Notes under the pieces: model-generated
The model's database searches: none
The model's input: the letters and a program-made list of their open reading frames with translations, nothing else
What the model was told of the DNA's origin: nothing
In this document: positions 31,505 to 43,777 of the stretch, piece after piece
Layout of the letters: the number at the start of each line of letters is the position of its first letter
Numbering within the stretch: position 1 is the first letter of the stretch
Source of the DNA: Rhodocyclus tenuis
GTDB lineage: Bacteria > Pseudomonadota > Gammaproteobacteria > Burkholderiales > Rhodocyclaceae
Length of the DNA: 61,625 bases
Direction: 5' to 3'
Assembly: GCF_014197755.1 (NCBI RefSeq)
Contig: NZ_JACIGE010000008.1
Coordinates: forward strand, 138,643-200,267
Program-made: the position numbers and the translations under genes

Positions 31505-32866
31505 TCACTCGATGCCGCAGGCTGGCAAACGCAGACGGGCAATCAGGCCGCCGCCGGGGCGCGGCAGCAGCTCCAGGCTGCCGCCGTGCAGGCGCGCAAT
31601 GCGCTCGACGATGGCCAGGCCAAGCCCGGCGCCGCCGGCATCCGAGCGCGCGTTCTGCAGGCGGGTGAACGGGCGTTTCAGGCGCTCGGTTTCCTCCGCC
31701 GGTATTCCCGGTCCGCGGTCCAGAACTTCGATCAACCGGTCGCCGTTGGCGTCGACGCGGGTGACGAGTTCGATTCCGTTTTCCGCGTACTTGCGTGCGT
31801 TGTCGAGCAGGTTGTCGATGGCGCGCGCCAGCGCCTGCGGGCGCGCGTGCGTTGGCGGCAGCGTGCCGGGCGAAAAGCGGATGGCGGTGCCGGAGCGTAG
31901 CGAACGCGCGACACTCTCGCCGGCGATCACGTCAATATCGGTTTCAGCCGTCGGCGCACCGCTCTCGCCACGAGCGAAGTCGAGAAACTGCGCGATGACG
32001 GCGTTCATCTGCTCGATGTCGGCGGCAACGGCGGCACGCGCATCGGCGTCGACAATCGACATCTCGGCTTCCAGGCGCAGGCGCGCCAGCGGCGTGCGCA
32101 GGTCGTGCGAGATGCCGGCAAGCGTCTCGGCGCGTTCGCTGTCGATGCGTCGCAGGTCTTCCGACATGCGGTTGAAGGCTTCGGCCAGTTGCTGCAGTTC
32201 AAGTGATCCGCGTTCGGGCAGCGGTTCCGGGCGCTGCCCGCGGCCGAGTTCGGCGGCGGCGGCGGCGAGTGCGCGCAAGGGTTGGCTCACTCTTGAGACG
32301 ATCAGCCAGGCGACGAGCAGGGCGAGTGCCAGGATCAGCCCGGCCCACGCCAGCCAGGGCCAGGGGAACTGATGCTCGGCGCGCGATCCGGGCAGCATCA
32401 GCCAGAATTCGTCTTCGCCCGGATCGTCGGTGTGTGCTCCTCCGATGGTTTCCACATCACCGTCAGGCTCGAGATGAAAGCTGACCCACAGTCCGCTCTG
32501 GCCATTGACCGCGCTGGCAAAGCGCGTGTCGGTGGCCAGTTGCGCCAGCGCCAGTTCGCGAATGCGCAGGTGGAAGCGGCCATCGGGCGGCGGAACGATC
32601 TGGTCACTTGGCTCGGCCGGAAAAACGCGCACGCCTTCACGCGCATCGAGTTCGCGCAGCAGTTCGCGGCGGCGCGCCGGTTCGGCAGCGACCAGCGCGG
32701 CACGGGTGAGATTGACGACGCTGACCGTCAGTTGCGCGACCTGCCGTGCGCGTGGTTCGCGTTCGGCCAGCGCGAATAGCGCCAGCCAGGAGGCGACGGC
32801 AAAACAGAGCAGCAGGCTGATCAGCAGGAAGGTGCGCGCGAGCAGCGTGCGCGGGAAAAACCTCAT
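31505..32866 (-). CDS. envZ: EnvZ-like sensor histidine kinase
   Basis: The 453-aa inner-membrane kinase has two membrane helices (about 8-28 and 160-182) flanking a periplasmic domain, a HAMP domain, the H-box (TLAGISHDLRTPLARLRLEAEM), and an ATPase domain with N box (AIDNLLDNARKYAE), G1 (DRGPGIP) and G2 (GAGLGLAIVERI). The ATG at 32866 overlaps the ompR stop codon (ATGA), so the pair is co-translated. The signal is unknown; EnvZ relatives respond to osmolarity and pH. Confidence 0.9.
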   Translation of the reverse strand: MRFFPRTLLARTFLLISLLLCFAVASWLALFALAEREPRARQVAQLTVSVVNLTRAALVAAEPARRRELLRELDAREGVRVFPAEPSDQIVPPPDGRFHLRIRELALAQLATDTRFASAVNGQSGLWVSFHLEPDGDVETIGGAHTDDPGEDEFWLMLPGSRAEHQFPWPWLAWAGLILALALLVAWLIVSRVSQPLRALAAAAAELGRGQRPEPLPERGSLELQQLAEAFNRMSEDLRRIDSERAETLAGISHDLRTPLARLRLEAEMSIVDADARAAVAADIEQMNAVIAQFLDFARGESGAPTAETDIDVIAGESVARSLRSGTAIRFSPGTLPPTHARPQALARAIDNLLDNARKYAENGIELVTRVDANGDRLIEVLDRGPGIPAEETERLKRPFTRLQNARSDAGGAGLGLAIVERIARLHGGSLELLPRPGGGLIARLRLPACGIE

Positions 32867-33579
32867 GCCGCCGGGGCGTCGGGAACGAAGACGTAGCCGT
32901 GGCCCCATACCGTCTGCAGGTAGCGCGGTTTGGCCGGGTCGGGTTCAATCAGCTTGCGCAGACGCGAAATCTGCACGTCGATGGTGCGGTCGAACGGACC
33001 CTGTTCGCGACCGCGCGCTAGCGTCATCAGCCGGTTGCGCGACAGCGGCTGGTGCGGGTGCTGCAGGAGCGCGCGCAGCACCGCGAATTCGCCGGTGGTC
33101 AGGGTGATGGTCTCGTCGTCGCGATGCAGCGTGCGCGCGGCGAAATCGACGGCGACGCCGCCGAAGGCCATGCGCGTTGCCTCGTTGGTCGGTGCGCCGG
33201 GCGGCGTCGCCGCGCGCCGGCGCAGCACGGCGTTGATGCGTGCCACCAGCTCGCGCGGGTTGAACGGCTTCGGCAGATAATCGTCGGCGCCCATTTCGAG
33301 GCCGACGATGCGGTCGACGTCGTCACCGCGCGCGGTGAGCATGATCAGCGCCTGCTGCGGATCGGTTGCGCGCAGGCGGCGGCAGATCGAGAGGCCATCC
33401 TCGCCGGGCAGCATCAGATCAAGGATGATCAGGTCGAAACGCTCGCGGTCGAGGCGCTGGTCCATGGCCTTGCCGCCATCGGCGGTGCGCACGACAAAGC
33501 CCTGTTCACCAAGATAACGCTGCAGCAGTTCGCGCAGTCTTTGGTCGTCGTCGACGACAAGAATTTTCACTTCGCTCAT
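32863..33579 (-). CDS. ompR: OmpR-family response regulator
   Basis: The 238-aa regulator has a receiver domain with acidic pocket (VDDD), phospho-acceptor aspartate in LIILDLMLPGEDG and lysine in DYLPKPF. A C-terminal winged helix follows (LTTGEFAVLRALLQHP; DRTIDVQISRLRKLIE; VWGHGYVF). The sequence and the EnvZ partner make OmpR the best match. It heads the ompR-envZ operon; the promoter must be in the roughly 280 bp to its right. Confidence 0.92.
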   Translation of the reverse strand: MSEVKILVVDDDQRLRELLQRYLGEQGFVVRTADGGKAMDQRLDRERFDLIILDLMLPGEDGLSICRRLRATDPQQALIMLTARGDDVDRIVGLEMGADDYLPKPFNPRELVARINAVLRRRAATPPGAPTNEATRMAFGGVAVDFAARTLHRDDETITLTTGEFAVLRALLQHPHQPLSRNRLMTLARGREQGPFDRTIDVQISRLRKLIEPDPAKPRYLQTVWGHGYVFVPDAPAA

Positions 33580-33859
33580 GGCTGAATGCTAACCGGAACA
33601 AGTGGCGTCGTGGAAGGGGCTGGATCGGCCGGCGTTTCCCGAAATTGTGACAAGGCGTTGCGCAGCTCGACAATGTCTCATCGAGTATTGTGCAGGTGTG
33701 TTCCGCTCCATGCGGGCCACGCATTCACCGCCGGGAGCCGTACTGCAAGCGTAAAACTTTGTTCCGCGTGATTCCGCTCGCTCGCCGTCCGAGGCAAAAT
33801 AGGCGCCGGTCCAATACCGGCGTGCCGGTGCGGGCAGGGTCCGGGCAAGGGGAACAGTA

Positions 33860-34258
33860 ATGCGTGAAGATGTGCTGGTACGGCAAGTACGCTTGCAGCA
33901 GAAGCCGCGTCAGCGCGCGCTGCTGCCGCGCGCCTGGTCGGCGGGAACGTCTCTGACACTTTTGCTCGCCTGCATGATCGTCTGGCCGGACATGGCTGTC
34001 GCTGCGGACGGCGGCTTTGCGCGCCGCTTCGAGCAGCGCGGCGACTTCCCGCAACGTGATGCCCAGCCGCGCGAAACGCGCTTCGCCAGCGATTCCTGGG
34101 CGCAGCCGGTGCGCCGCGAAGGCGCTGCCTATAACGGGTATTCGCCCGGCGATGCGCCGGAGGCTTCGCGTCCCGGCCGCTTTTCTTCCGAAGAGCGGCG
34201 CCAGTTGCGCCGCGACCTGCACGAAGCCGGCCGCGACCTTTACGCGCCCCGTCGCTGA
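33860..34258 (+). CDS. Hypothetical secreted protein
   Basis: This 132-aa protein is not recognised as a known family. A hydrophobic stretch at about 29-49 (SLTLLLACMIVWPDMAVAADG) ending in AVAA looks like a cleavable signal after a long basic N-region. The mature part is polar and Arg/Glu-rich and ends in a short motif RRQLRRDLHEAGRDLY that recurs in small betaproteobacterial exported proteins. It lies between divergent ompR and convergent prmB. Existence is supported by the signal-like stretch and G/C-biased codons. Confidence 0.55.
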   Translation: MREDVLVRQVRLQQKPRQRALLPRAWSAGTSLTLLLACMIVWPDMAVAADGGFARRFEQRGDFPQRDAQPRETRFASDSWAQPVRREGAAYNGYSPGDAPEASRPGRFSSEERRQLRRDLHEAGRDLYAPRR

Positions 34259-34306
34259 ACGCAGGCGAGCGTGGCTGACCGTCGCTGATCAGCGTCCGGC
34301 CGCCGC

Positions 34307-36359
<2,053 letters not shown>

Positions 36360-37535
36360 TCAGTCTCCGCTATCGAGGCTGAGCGTGAATTCCTTGAACG
36401 ACGGGCCGTCGACCTGGCTTGCGCTGAGGTCAAGTGCCGCGTCCTTGCGCTGCTTTGCACGATCCGGGCTGGCGCCGAACTCCGAATTGTTGATCAGCCA
36501 GGAGAGATTGGTCGGCGAGTCGGCGTTGGCCAGGGCTTCGTCGAGGGTGATGATGCCGTCGCGGAACATGCGGAACAGGTCCTGCTCGAAGGTCTGCGAA
36601 CCGGGTGCGAGGCTTTGTTCCATCGCTTCCTTGATGGCGACGACTTCGCCGCGCTCGATCAGCTCCTGAACGTGGCGCGTGTTGAGCAGGACTTCGGCGG
36701 CTGGCGTGCGCTTGCCGTCGGGCTTCTTCACCAGCCGCTGCGAAATGATCGCTTTCAGGCTGACCGAGAGGTCGAGGTAGAGCGAGGTACGGCTTTCCAG
36801 CGGGAAGAAATTGATGATGCGGTTGAGCGCGTGGTAACTGTTGTTGGCGTGCAGCGTGCCAAGACAGAGGTGGCCGGTCTGCGCGTAGGCGATCGCCGCC
36901 TGCATCGTTTCCTTGTCGCGGATTTCACCGATCAGGATGCAGTCGGGTGCCTGGCGCATCGCGTTCTTCAGCGCCGGCTCCCAGCCGAGCGTATCCATGC
37001 CGAGTTCGCGCTGGTTGACGATCGACTTCTTGTGGCGGAAGAGGAACTCGATCGGGTCTTCGATCGTCAGGATGTGGCCACTGCGGTTGGCGTTGCGGTG
37101 GTCGAGCATCGAGGCGATGGTCGTCGACTTGCCCGAACCGGTCGAGCCGACGATCAGCATCAGCCCGCGCTTGGCCATGATCAGGTCGGCAAGGATCGGT
37201 GGCAGCTGCAGCGTGTCGAGCGGCGGAATGTTGCCGAGGATGTAGCGGATGACGATCGAGATCGAGCCGCGCTGGCGGAACAGGTTGATGCGGAAGTTGC
37301 CGATCTGCGGCACGCCGAAGGAGAGGTTCATCTCCATCGTCGCCTCGAAGGTCTTGATCTGATCGGGCGTCATCAGCTCGAAGGCGATCTTCTCGACCAT
37401 CGCCGGATCCATCACCTGCTGATTCACGGGCATGGTGTTGCCCTGGATCTTGATGTTGATCGGCACGCCGGCGGAAATGAAGATGTCCGACGCCTGTTTT
37501 TCCGCCATCAGGTGGAAAAGCTTGTCGAGAATCAT
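36360..37535 (-). CDS. pilU: Type IV pilus retraction ATPase PilU-like
   Basis: The 391-aa hexameric ATPase assists PilT in pilus retraction. It has the PilT N-domain (LMAEKQASDIFISAGVPINIKIQG), Walker A (LIVGSTGSGKSTTIASML), Asp box, Walker B (DCILIGEIRDKETM) and His box (HLCLGTLHANNS). The long C-terminal tail past residue 340 and the FFPLE variation favour PilU over PilT. No other pilus gene is nearby: the gene lies between dapD and dapE, six bases from dapE. Confidence 0.9.
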   Translation of the reverse strand: MILDKLFHLMAEKQASDIFISAGVPINIKIQGNTMPVNQQVMDPAMVEKIAFELMTPDQIKTFEATMEMNLSFGVPQIGNFRINLFRQRGSISIVIRYILGNIPPLDTLQLPPILADLIMAKRGLMLIVGSTGSGKSTTIASMLDHRNANRSGHILTIEDPIEFLFRHKKSIVNQRELGMDTLGWEPALKNAMRQAPDCILIGEIRDKETMQAAIAYAQTGHLCLGTLHANNSYHALNRIINFFPLESRTSLYLDLSVSLKAIISQRLVKKPDGKRTPAAEVLLNTRHVQELIERGEVVAIKEAMEQSLAPGSQTFEQDLFRMFRDGIITLDEALANADSPTNLSWLINNSEFGASPDRAKQRKDAALDLSASQVDGPSFKEFTLSLDSGD

Positions 37536-37586
37536 CGTGCCTCCGCCGGGAAGTGAGCGTGCCTGGGTGAAACGGACGGGTGCGGG

Positions 37587-38426
37587 TCAGTCGCCGCGCA
37601 GCAGTTCGTTGATGCCGGTCTTCGAGCGCGTCTGCGCATCGACTTTCTTGACGATGATCGCCGCGTACAGGCTGTAGGCGCCATTTGCCTTGGGCAGGCT
37701 GCCGCTGATCACCACCGATCCGGGCGGGACGCGGCCATAGGTGACTTCGCCGGTGGCGCGATCGTAGATTGGCGTGCTCTGGCCGAGGTAGACGCCCATC
37801 GAGATGACCGAATTCTCGCCGACGATGACGCCTTCGACGACTTCCGAACGTGCGCCGATGAAGCAGTTGTCTTCGATGATGACCGGACCGGCCTGCACCG
37901 GTTCGAGTACGCCACCGATGCCGACGCCGCCGGAGAGGTGCACGTGCTTGCCGATCTGCGCACACGAACCGACCGTCGCCCAAGTGTCGACCATGGTGCC
38001 TTCATCGACGCGCGCGCCGATGTTCACGTAGGACGGCATCAGCACGACGTTCTTCGCGATATAGCTGCCGCGGCGCGCGGTCGCCGGCGGCACGACACGG
38101 AAGCCGCCGCGCGCGAACTTCTCGGCGTCGTAGTCGGCAAACTTGCTCGGCACCTTGTCGAAGTAGCGCGTGTCGCCGCCGTCGATCAGCTTGTTGTCCT
38201 CGAGGCGGAAGGAGAGCAGCACCGCCTTCTTGATCCACTGATGCGTGAACCATTCGCCGTCGATCTTTTCGGCGACGCGCAGGCTGCCATCGTCAAGGCA
38301 GGCGAGCACCGAAGCGACGGCTTCGCCGATCCTGGCCGGCGCCGTTCCGGGGCTGAGAGTGGTACGCGCTTCCCAAGCGTCTTCGATGATCTGGCGGGTT
38401 TCAAGGAAATCTGCGGTTTGCGGCAT
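37587..38426 (-). CDS. dapD: 2,3,4,5-tetrahydropyridine-2,6-dicarboxylate N-succinyltransferase
   Basis: The 279-aa left-handed beta-helix acyltransferase adds succinate from succinyl-CoA in DAP synthesis. Hexapeptide repeats run from about 105 to 220 ([49 protein letters not shown]). The ATG at 38426 is chosen because the conserved N-terminal helical domain ([15 protein letters not shown]) starts there; the longer frame overlaps dapC. It follows dapC by four bases. Confidence 0.95.
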   Translation of the reverse strand: MPQTADFLETRQIIEDAWEARTTLSPGTAPARIGEAVASVLACLDDGSLRVAEKIDGEWFTHQWIKKAVLLSFRLEDNKLIDGGDTRYFDKVPSKFADYDAEKFARGGFRVVPPATARRGSYIAKNVVLMPSYVNIGARVDEGTMVDTWATVGSCAQIGKHVHLSGGVGIGGVLEPVQAGPVIIEDNCFIGARSEVVEGVIVGENSVISMGVYLGQSTPIYDRATGEVTYGRVPPGSVVISGSLPKANGAYSLYAAIIVKKVDAQTRSKTGINELLRGD

Positions 38427-38430
38427 GTTG

Positions 38431-39636
38431 TCAGTCCTGGAGGTTCGAGGTGAAGGAGCGGATGCGTTCGGCGGCGTCGAGGCATTCGGCAAGCGGTGCG
38501 ACAAGGGCGATGCGCACGAAACCGGCACCCGGGTTGCTGCCGTTGGCGTCGCGCGCGAGGAAGCTGCCGGGGAGCACCATGACATTATATTCAGCGAGCA
38601 GGCGGCGGGCGAACTCGCCGTCGTCCATCGGCGTGCGCGCCCAGTAATAAAAACCGGCGTCGGGCTGCACCGCGCCCAGTGCTGCGCCGAGAATCGGCGT
38701 CACCGCGGCGAACTTTTCGCGGTAGCGCTGGCGATTGAGGCGCACATGCGCCTCGTCGAGCCAGGCGGCGGTGGACGCAGCCTGCACTGCCGGGTTCATC
38801 GCGCAGCCGTGGTAGGTGCGATAGAGCAGGAAGGCTTTCAGTGTTGCCGCGTCGCCGGCGACGAAGCCCGAGCGCAGGCCCGGTGCGTTGGAACGCTTCG
38901 ACAAGCTGGAGAACATGACCAGCCGCTCCCAGCCACGGCCGAGCAACTGCGCGGCCTGCAGGCCACCGAGCGGCGGCGCCGCTTCATCGAAATAGATTTC
39001 GGAATAGCACTCGTCGGCGGCAATGATGAAGCCGTAGCGGTCGGCGAGTTCGAACAGCCGGCGCCAGTCGTCGAGAGCGAGCACCTTGCCGGTCGGATTG
39101 CCCGGCGAACAGACGTAAAAGAGCTGTACGCGCTGCCATTCGGCTTCTGACAGGGTGTCGAAGTCGAAAGCGAAATCGTCGTCGGGCAGCGTGTTGAGAA
39201 AGCGCGGCTCGGCGCCGGCGAGGAAGGCCGCGCCTTCGTAGATCTGGTAGAACGGATTGGGGCAGACGACGATCGGTGGCCCGCCACGTGTCGCCGACGG
39301 GTCGATCACCGCCTGACAGAAGGAGAACAGTGCTTCGCGCGAGCCGTTGACCGGGATCACCTGCGTCTCGGGGTCGACGCGGTCGATCGCATAGCGACGC
39401 TCGATCCACTCGGCAATGACGCGGCGCAGCTCGGGGCTGCCGAGCGTCGTCGGGTAATGCGCCAGTCCGTCGAGTCCGCTGGCCAGGGCATCCTTGATCA
39501 GCAGCGGTGTTTCATGCTGCGGCTCACCGATGAACAGCTTGATTTCCTGGTAACGGGTGTTCGGAGTGACCCCTTTGAACAGCTGGCGGAGCTTCTCGAA
39601 AGGGTAGGGCTGCAGCCGGGAAAGATTCGGATTCAC
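38431..39636 (-). CDS. dapC: Succinyldiaminopimelate transaminase
   Basis: The 401-aa class I/II PLP-dependent aminotransferase has the conserved N-terminus ([16 protein letters not shown]), the substrate loop ([17 protein letters not shown]), a [11 protein letters not shown] block and the PLP lysine in [19 protein letters not shown]. It is the first gene of the dapC-dapD-pilU-dapE-prmB run, which is transcribed leftward with gaps of 4 to 50 bases. Confidence 0.94.
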   Translation of the reverse strand: MNPNLSRLQPYPFEKLRQLFKGVTPNTRYQEIKLFIGEPQHETPLLIKDALASGLDGLAHYPTTLGSPELRRVIAEWIERRYAIDRVDPETQVIPVNGSREALFSFCQAVIDPSATRGGPPIVVCPNPFYQIYEGAAFLAGAEPRFLNTLPDDDFAFDFDTLSEAEWQRVQLFYVCSPGNPTGKVLALDDWRRLFELADRYGFIIAADECYSEIYFDEAAPPLGGLQAAQLLGRGWERLVMFSSLSKRSNAPGLRSGFVAGDAATLKAFLLYRTYHGCAMNPAVQAASTAAWLDEAHVRLNRQRYREKFAAVTPILGAALGAVQPDAGFYYWARTPMDDGEFARRLLAEYNVMVLPGSFLARDANGSNPGAGFVRIALVAPLAECLDAAERIRSFTSNLQD

Positions 39637-39665
39637 GTCGCGTATCAGGTTTTGCGAAGCGGCCG

Positions 39666-39671
39666 ATTATA
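39666..39671 (-). promoter_or_regulatory. -10 element upstream of dapC
   Basis: A perfect TATAAT on the minus strand lies about 30 bp before the dapC ATG, in the gap between mfd and dapC. No consensus -35 was found. It would drive the dap operon. Confidence 0.45.
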
Positions 39672-39761
39672 AAGGGCATCCCCGACAGGCGGAAAAATTC
39701 CCGCGGCACGGCGTCCGCGGCCGTAAACGGCAGATAGCTGCGGAGTCCCGGCGGAACCAGC

Positions 39762-42700
39762 TCAGCCTGCCAGCTGCCGGAACATTTCGCGGATGATGCC
39801 GACCTTTTCGCCGAGGTTGCTGCTGGCGCGCTGCAGCAGCAGCTTGTCCTGACCGGCGAGGCGGAAATTCCGGTTCTTCTGGATCAGGTTGATGATGCGG
39901 ATCGGCTCGATCGGCGGGTTGGGGACGAACTGCACGACGATCTGCGACGCCGTCGCGTCGAGCTTTGCTACGCCGAGCGGCTTGCCGAGCAGGCGGATAC
40001 GGTGCGTCGCCAGCAGGCAGGCGGCCTGCGGCGGCAGTTCGCCGAAACGGTCGATCAGTTCTTCCTGCAGATCGTCGATTTCCTCGTCGCTGTCGCAGTT
40101 GGCAAGGCGTTTGTACAGGGTCAGCCGCTCGTGCACGTCGGGCGCGTAGGCGTCGGGCAAGAGCGCCGGCGCGTGCAGGTTGATTTCGGTGGCCAGCCCG
40201 AGCGGCTGCGTCAGGTCGGGCTCCTTGCCCTGCTTCAAGGCGGCGACGGCACGGTTGAGCATTTCGGTGAACAGGTTGAAGCCGATCTCCTGCATCTCGC
40301 CCGACTGGTTCTCGCCGAGCACCTCGCCGGCACCGCGGATTTCCAGATCGTGCATCGCCAGATAGAAGCCCGAACCGAGTTCTTCCATCGCCTGGATCGC
40401 TTCCAGCCGCTGCCGCGCCTGCTTCGACAGCGCGCCTTCGTCGTGCGTCAGCAGATAGGCGTATGCCTGATGGTGCGAGCGCCCGACGCGGCCGCGCAGC
40501 TGGTGCAGTTGCGCCAGACCGAACTTCTCGGCGCGGTTGATGATGATGGTGTTGGCGTGCGCGTTGTCGATGCCGGTCTCGATGATCGTCGTGCACAGCA
40601 GCAGGTTGGCGCGTTGCTGCGTGAAATCGCGCATCACGCGTTCGAGCTCGCGTTCGCCCATCTGACCGTGGCCGACGACGATGCGCGCTTCCGGCACCAG
40701 CTTGGCGATGCGTTCGCGCATGTTGTCGATGGTGTCGACTTCGTTGTGCAGGAAGTACACCTGACCGCCGCGCTTGAACTCGCGCAGCAGCGCCTCGCGC
40801 ACGATGCCGTCGGACAGCGTGTAGACGAAGGTCTTGATCGCCAGCCGCTTTTCCGGCGCGGTGGCGATCACCGAGAAATCGCGCAGTCCTTCGAGCGAAA
40901 GCCCGAGCGTGCGCGGGATCGGCGTTGCCGTCAGCGTCAGCACGTCGACTTCGGCGCGCAGCGCCTTCAGTGCTTCTTTCTGGCGCACGCCAAAACGGTG
41001 TTCTTCGTCGATGATCACCAGGCCGAGGCGCGAGAAATGCACGTCCTTCTGCAGTAGCTTGTGCGTGCCGATGACGATGTCGAGCCGGCCGTCGGCCAGA
41101 TCGGCGATCGCCTGTGCGCTCTCCTTGGCCGAGCGGAAGCGCGACAGCTCGGCGATTTTTACCGGCCAGTCGGCGAAGCGGTCGCAGAAGGTACGGTAGT
41201 GCTGTTCGCAGAGCAGCGTCGTCGGGCAGAGCACGGCGACCTGACGGCCGCCGGCGACGGCGCAGAAGGCGGCGCGCAGCGCGACCTCGGTCTTGCCGAA
41301 GCCGACGTCGCCGCAGACCAGCCGGTCCATCGGCTTGCCCGACTTCATGTCGTCGATCACCGCGGCGATGGCGGCTGCCTGATCGGGCGTTTCCTCGAAG
41401 CCGAAACCGTCGGCGAAGGCGTCGTAGTCGCTGGTCTGGAAGGCAAAGGCGTGGCCCTGGCGTGCCGCACGCGCGGCGTAGAGCGTCAGCAACTCGGCGG
41501 CGGTGTCGCGCGCCTGCAGCGCGGCGCGGCGCTTGGCCTTGTCCCACTGCGGCGAGCCGAGCGGGTGCAGCGGTGCATTCTCCGGGTCGGTTCCCGAATA
41601 GCGCGAGACGAGGTGCAGTTGCGCCACCGGCACGTAAAGCTTGGCGTCGTTGGCGTAGTGCAGTTCGAGGAATTCGGTGTCGCCCTCGCCGAGGTCGAGG
41701 TGGATCAATCCCTGGTAACGGCCGATGCCGTGCTGCTCGTGCACCACCGGGTCGCCGACCTTGAGTTCGGTGAGGTCGCGCAGCCAGTTGTCGAGCGAGG
41801 CGCGCCGGCGCTCCTGACGCCGCGTTCGCCGCGTCGGGCTGCCGGCGAAAAGCTCGCTTTCGGTGAGGAAGGCGAGGGCCGTGCCAGCGTCGCCGGCGGC
41901 GAGGACGAAGCCTTCGTGCAGGGGCGCGACGGTGAGCGCCAGTCGCGCGTCGCCGGCGCAGAAGGCGGCGAGGTCGGCACTGGCGGCAGGCTTCAGTCCG
42001 TGTGTGGCAAAGAGTTCGGCCAGCGTTTCGCGTCGCCCCGCCGATTCGGCGAGCAGCAGCACGCGGCCGGGAAAGCCGTCGAGGAAGCTCTTCAGGCGGC
42101 TGAGCGGGTCTTCGGCGCGGCGGTCGATCGCCAGCGGCGGCGGTGAGGTGGCCGGGCCTTCCTCGCCGCGGGCAAGCGCCAGACGGCCGTGGCGGCGGGC
42201 GGCGATGAAGAAGGCTTCTTCGGCGAGAAAGACTTCGGCTGGCGGCAGCAGCGGCCGCGTGCGGTCGCCGGCGAGCATGTTGTAGCGTGCTTCGGCGTCA
42301 CGCCAGAACTCGCGTAGCGCCAGCGGTACGTCGCCGTGCGCGAGCAGCGTCGCCTCTTCGGGCAGGTAATCGAACAGCGTTGCCGTTTCTTCGAAGAACA
42401 GCGGCAGCCAGTATTCGATGCCGGCGGGGGCAACGCCGCTGGAAATGTCGCGATAGAGCGGCGAGCGCGCCGGGTCGCCTTCGAAACGTTCGCGGAAGCG
42501 CTGGCGGAAGCCGGTGCGACCGCGTTCGTCGAGCGGAAACTCGCGCGCCGGCAGCAGGCGGATTTCCGGCGCCGGGTAGATGGTGCGCTGCGTATCGACG
42601 TCGAAAGTCTTGATGCTGTCGACCTCGTCGTCGAACAGGTCGATGCGGTAGGGCAGCGGTGAGCCCATCGGGTAAAGGTCGATCAGTCCGCCGCGGATCG

Positions 42701-43247
42701 AGTATTCGCCGGGCGAGACGACCTGCGTCACGTGCGTGTAACCGGCCATCGTCAGCTGCGCGCGCAGCGCTTTCAGGTCGAGCTTCTCGCCTTTCTTCAG
42801 GAAGAAGGTGTGGCCGGCGAGGTATTGCGGCGGCGCCAGCCGGCAGGCGGCGGTCGATGCCGGTGCCAGCAGCACGTCGCAGTCGCCGCGCATGACGGCA
42901 TAGAGCGTCGCCAGGCGTTCGGAAATGAGGTCGTGGTGCGGTGACAGGCTGTCGTAGGGCAGCGTTTCCCAGTCGGGCAGCAGACGGACGCGCAGCGTCG
43001 GCGCAAACCACGGGATTTCTTCGAGCAGGCGCTGCGCATCGCTGGCGCTGGCGCTGAGCACGGCGAGCAGGCGGCCGGGAGCCGCACTGGCCAGTTGCGC
43101 GATCGCCAGCGCATCGGCCGAGCCGGCGAGTGCCGGCAGCGTCAGGCGTTCGCCGGCAGCGGGGAGCGTAGGCAAGCCGCCGGCGCACTGGCCGGAAAAC
43201 TGACCGGAAGCCTTGCCAGGCAGGAGACTGATGAGGGGGAGGGGCAT
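39762..43247 (-). CDS. mfd: Transcription-repair coupling factor Mfd
   Basis: The 1161-aa translocase removes stalled RNA polymerase and recruits UvrA. It has an N-terminal UvrB-like region, a CarD-type RNA polymerase-interacting domain (about 485-560; LKVGDPVVHEQHGIGRY), a RecG-like helicase with Walker A (DRLVCGDVGFGKTEVALRAA, about 645) and DEEH box (VIIDEEHRFGVRQ), and a C-terminal TRCF domain (LLPDAYAPDVHERLTLYKRL). The ATG at 43247 is chosen because it follows a TATAAT box by about 20 bp and starts a normal Mfd N-terminus. Long open frames antisense to it are shadows. Confidence 0.96.
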   Translation of the reverse strand: MPLPLISLLPGKASGQFSGQCAGGLPTLPAAGERLTLPALAGSADALAIAQLASAAPGRLLAVLSASASDAQRLLEEIPWFAPTLRVRLLPDWETLPYDSLSPHHDLISERLATLYAVMRGDCDVLLAPASTAACRLAPPQYLAGHTFFLKKGEKLDLKALRAQLTMAGYTHVTQVVSPGEYSIRGGLIDLYPMGSPLPYRIDLFDDEVDSIKTFDVDTQRTIYPAPEIRLLPAREFPLDERGRTGFRQRFRERFEGDPARSPLYRDISSGVAPAGIEYWLPLFFEETATLFDYLPEEATLLAHGDVPLALREFWRDAEARYNMLAGDRTRPLLPPAEVFLAEEAFFIAARRHGRLALARGEEGPATSPPPLAIDRRAEDPLSRLKSFLDGFPGRVLLLAESAGRRETLAELFATHGLKPAASADLAAFCAGDARLALTVAPLHEGFVLAAGDAGTALAFLTESELFAGSPTRRTRRQERRRASLDNWLRDLTELKVGDPVVHEQHGIGRYQGLIHLDLGEGDTEFLELHYANDAKLYVPVAQLHLVSRYSGTDPENAPLHPLGSPQWDKAKRRAALQARDTAAELLTLYAARAARQGHAFAFQTSDYDAFADGFGFEETPDQAAAIAAVIDDMKSGKPMDRLVCGDVGFGKTEVALRAAFCAVAGGRQVAVLCPTTLLCEQHYRTFCDRFADWPVKIAELSRFRSAKESAQAIADLADGRLDIVIGTHKLLQKDVHFSRLGLVIIDEEHRFGVRQKEALKALRAEVDVLTLTATPIPRTLGLSLEGLRDFSVIATAPEKRLAIKTFVYTLSDGIVREALLREFKRGGQVYFLHNEVDTIDNMRERIAKLVPEARIVVGHGQMGERELERVMRDFTQQRANLLLCTTIIETGIDNAHANTIIINRAEKFGLAQLHQLRGRVGRSHHQAYAYLLTHDEGALSKQARQRLEAIQAMEELGSGFYLAMHDLEIRGAGEVLGENQSGEMQEIGFNLFTEMLNRAVAALKQGKEPDLTQPLGLATEINLHAPALLPDAYAPDVHERLTLYKRLANCDSDEEIDDLQEELIDRFGELPPQAACLLATHRIRLLGKPLGVAKLDATASQIVVQFVPNPPIEPIRIINLIQKNRNFRLAGQDKLLLQRASSNLGEKVGIIREMFRQLAG

Positions 43248-43266
43248 TGCGGAAGACACTGGAGCG

Positions 43267-43272
43267 ATTATA
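43267..43272 (-). promoter_or_regulatory. -10 element of mfd
   Basis: A perfect TATAAT on the minus strand lies 20 bp before the mfd ATG, predicting a very short leader. The divergent TAGAAT at 43323-43328 may serve the small gene on the other strand. Confidence 0.5.
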
Positions 43273-43372
43273 GCCGATTGGCGCCGGGCGCCGACTTGCG
43301 GCTTTCGGCGCCGGTTTGCGCATAGAATACGGAGGCAACCCAAAAAGGGTGCGACCAATCAGGAGGAGCGAG

Positions 43373-43693
43373 ATGCTGTACCACGTTATCGTGTCATTCG
43401 GCAAAGACCGGGAATACGAGTTCAAGATGAGCGAAGCCGAAGTGGCCAAGGGTAGTCACGAGGAGGCGCGCCGCTGGTTCGACCGTGAATTCGCCGATCT
43501 GGAATGCGAGCCGAGCAATCCGGTGGGCAAGGTGCTGATCATCGACAAGATTCTCAATGTCGCGCGCTACGGCGGCGAGCAGCGCTTCATCGACGGCAAG
43601 GACTGGGCGGCGCGCTTTGCCCGCTACACGGCGCTGGCGCTGGCGCGCGACACGATCCGTGTCGACGTCGCCGGTTTCACCATCGGTTACTGA
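43373..43693 (+). CDS. Conserved-looking hypothetical protein
   Basis: A 106-aa protein without recognised family. The start at 43373 (MLYHVIVSFGKDREYEF) has a very strong AGGAGGAG ribosome site. The sequence is compact and mixed alpha/beta (EEARRWFDREFADLEC; NPVGKVLIIDKILNVARYG; DTIRVDVAGFTIGY) with no signal peptide, suggesting a small cytoplasmic domain. It is divergent from mfd and is followed 84 bp later by greB. Confidence 0.7.
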   Translation: MLYHVIVSFGKDREYEFKMSEAEVAKGSHEEARRWFDREFADLECEPSNPVGKVLIIDKILNVARYGGEQRFIDGKDWAARFARYTALALARDTIRVDVAGFTIGY

Positions 43694-43777
43694 CCATCTT
43701 GCTGTCGTGTCCGCATGCGGCGGCAGCTTCGCCGATTCTGGTCATGCCTCTGGCACCGTTACTGAATTAGTCGCCCC

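Noticed and set aside
39667-41547. 626-codon minus-strand frame
   Set aside because: It is a shifted frame inside mfd with arginine-rich low-complexity sequence.
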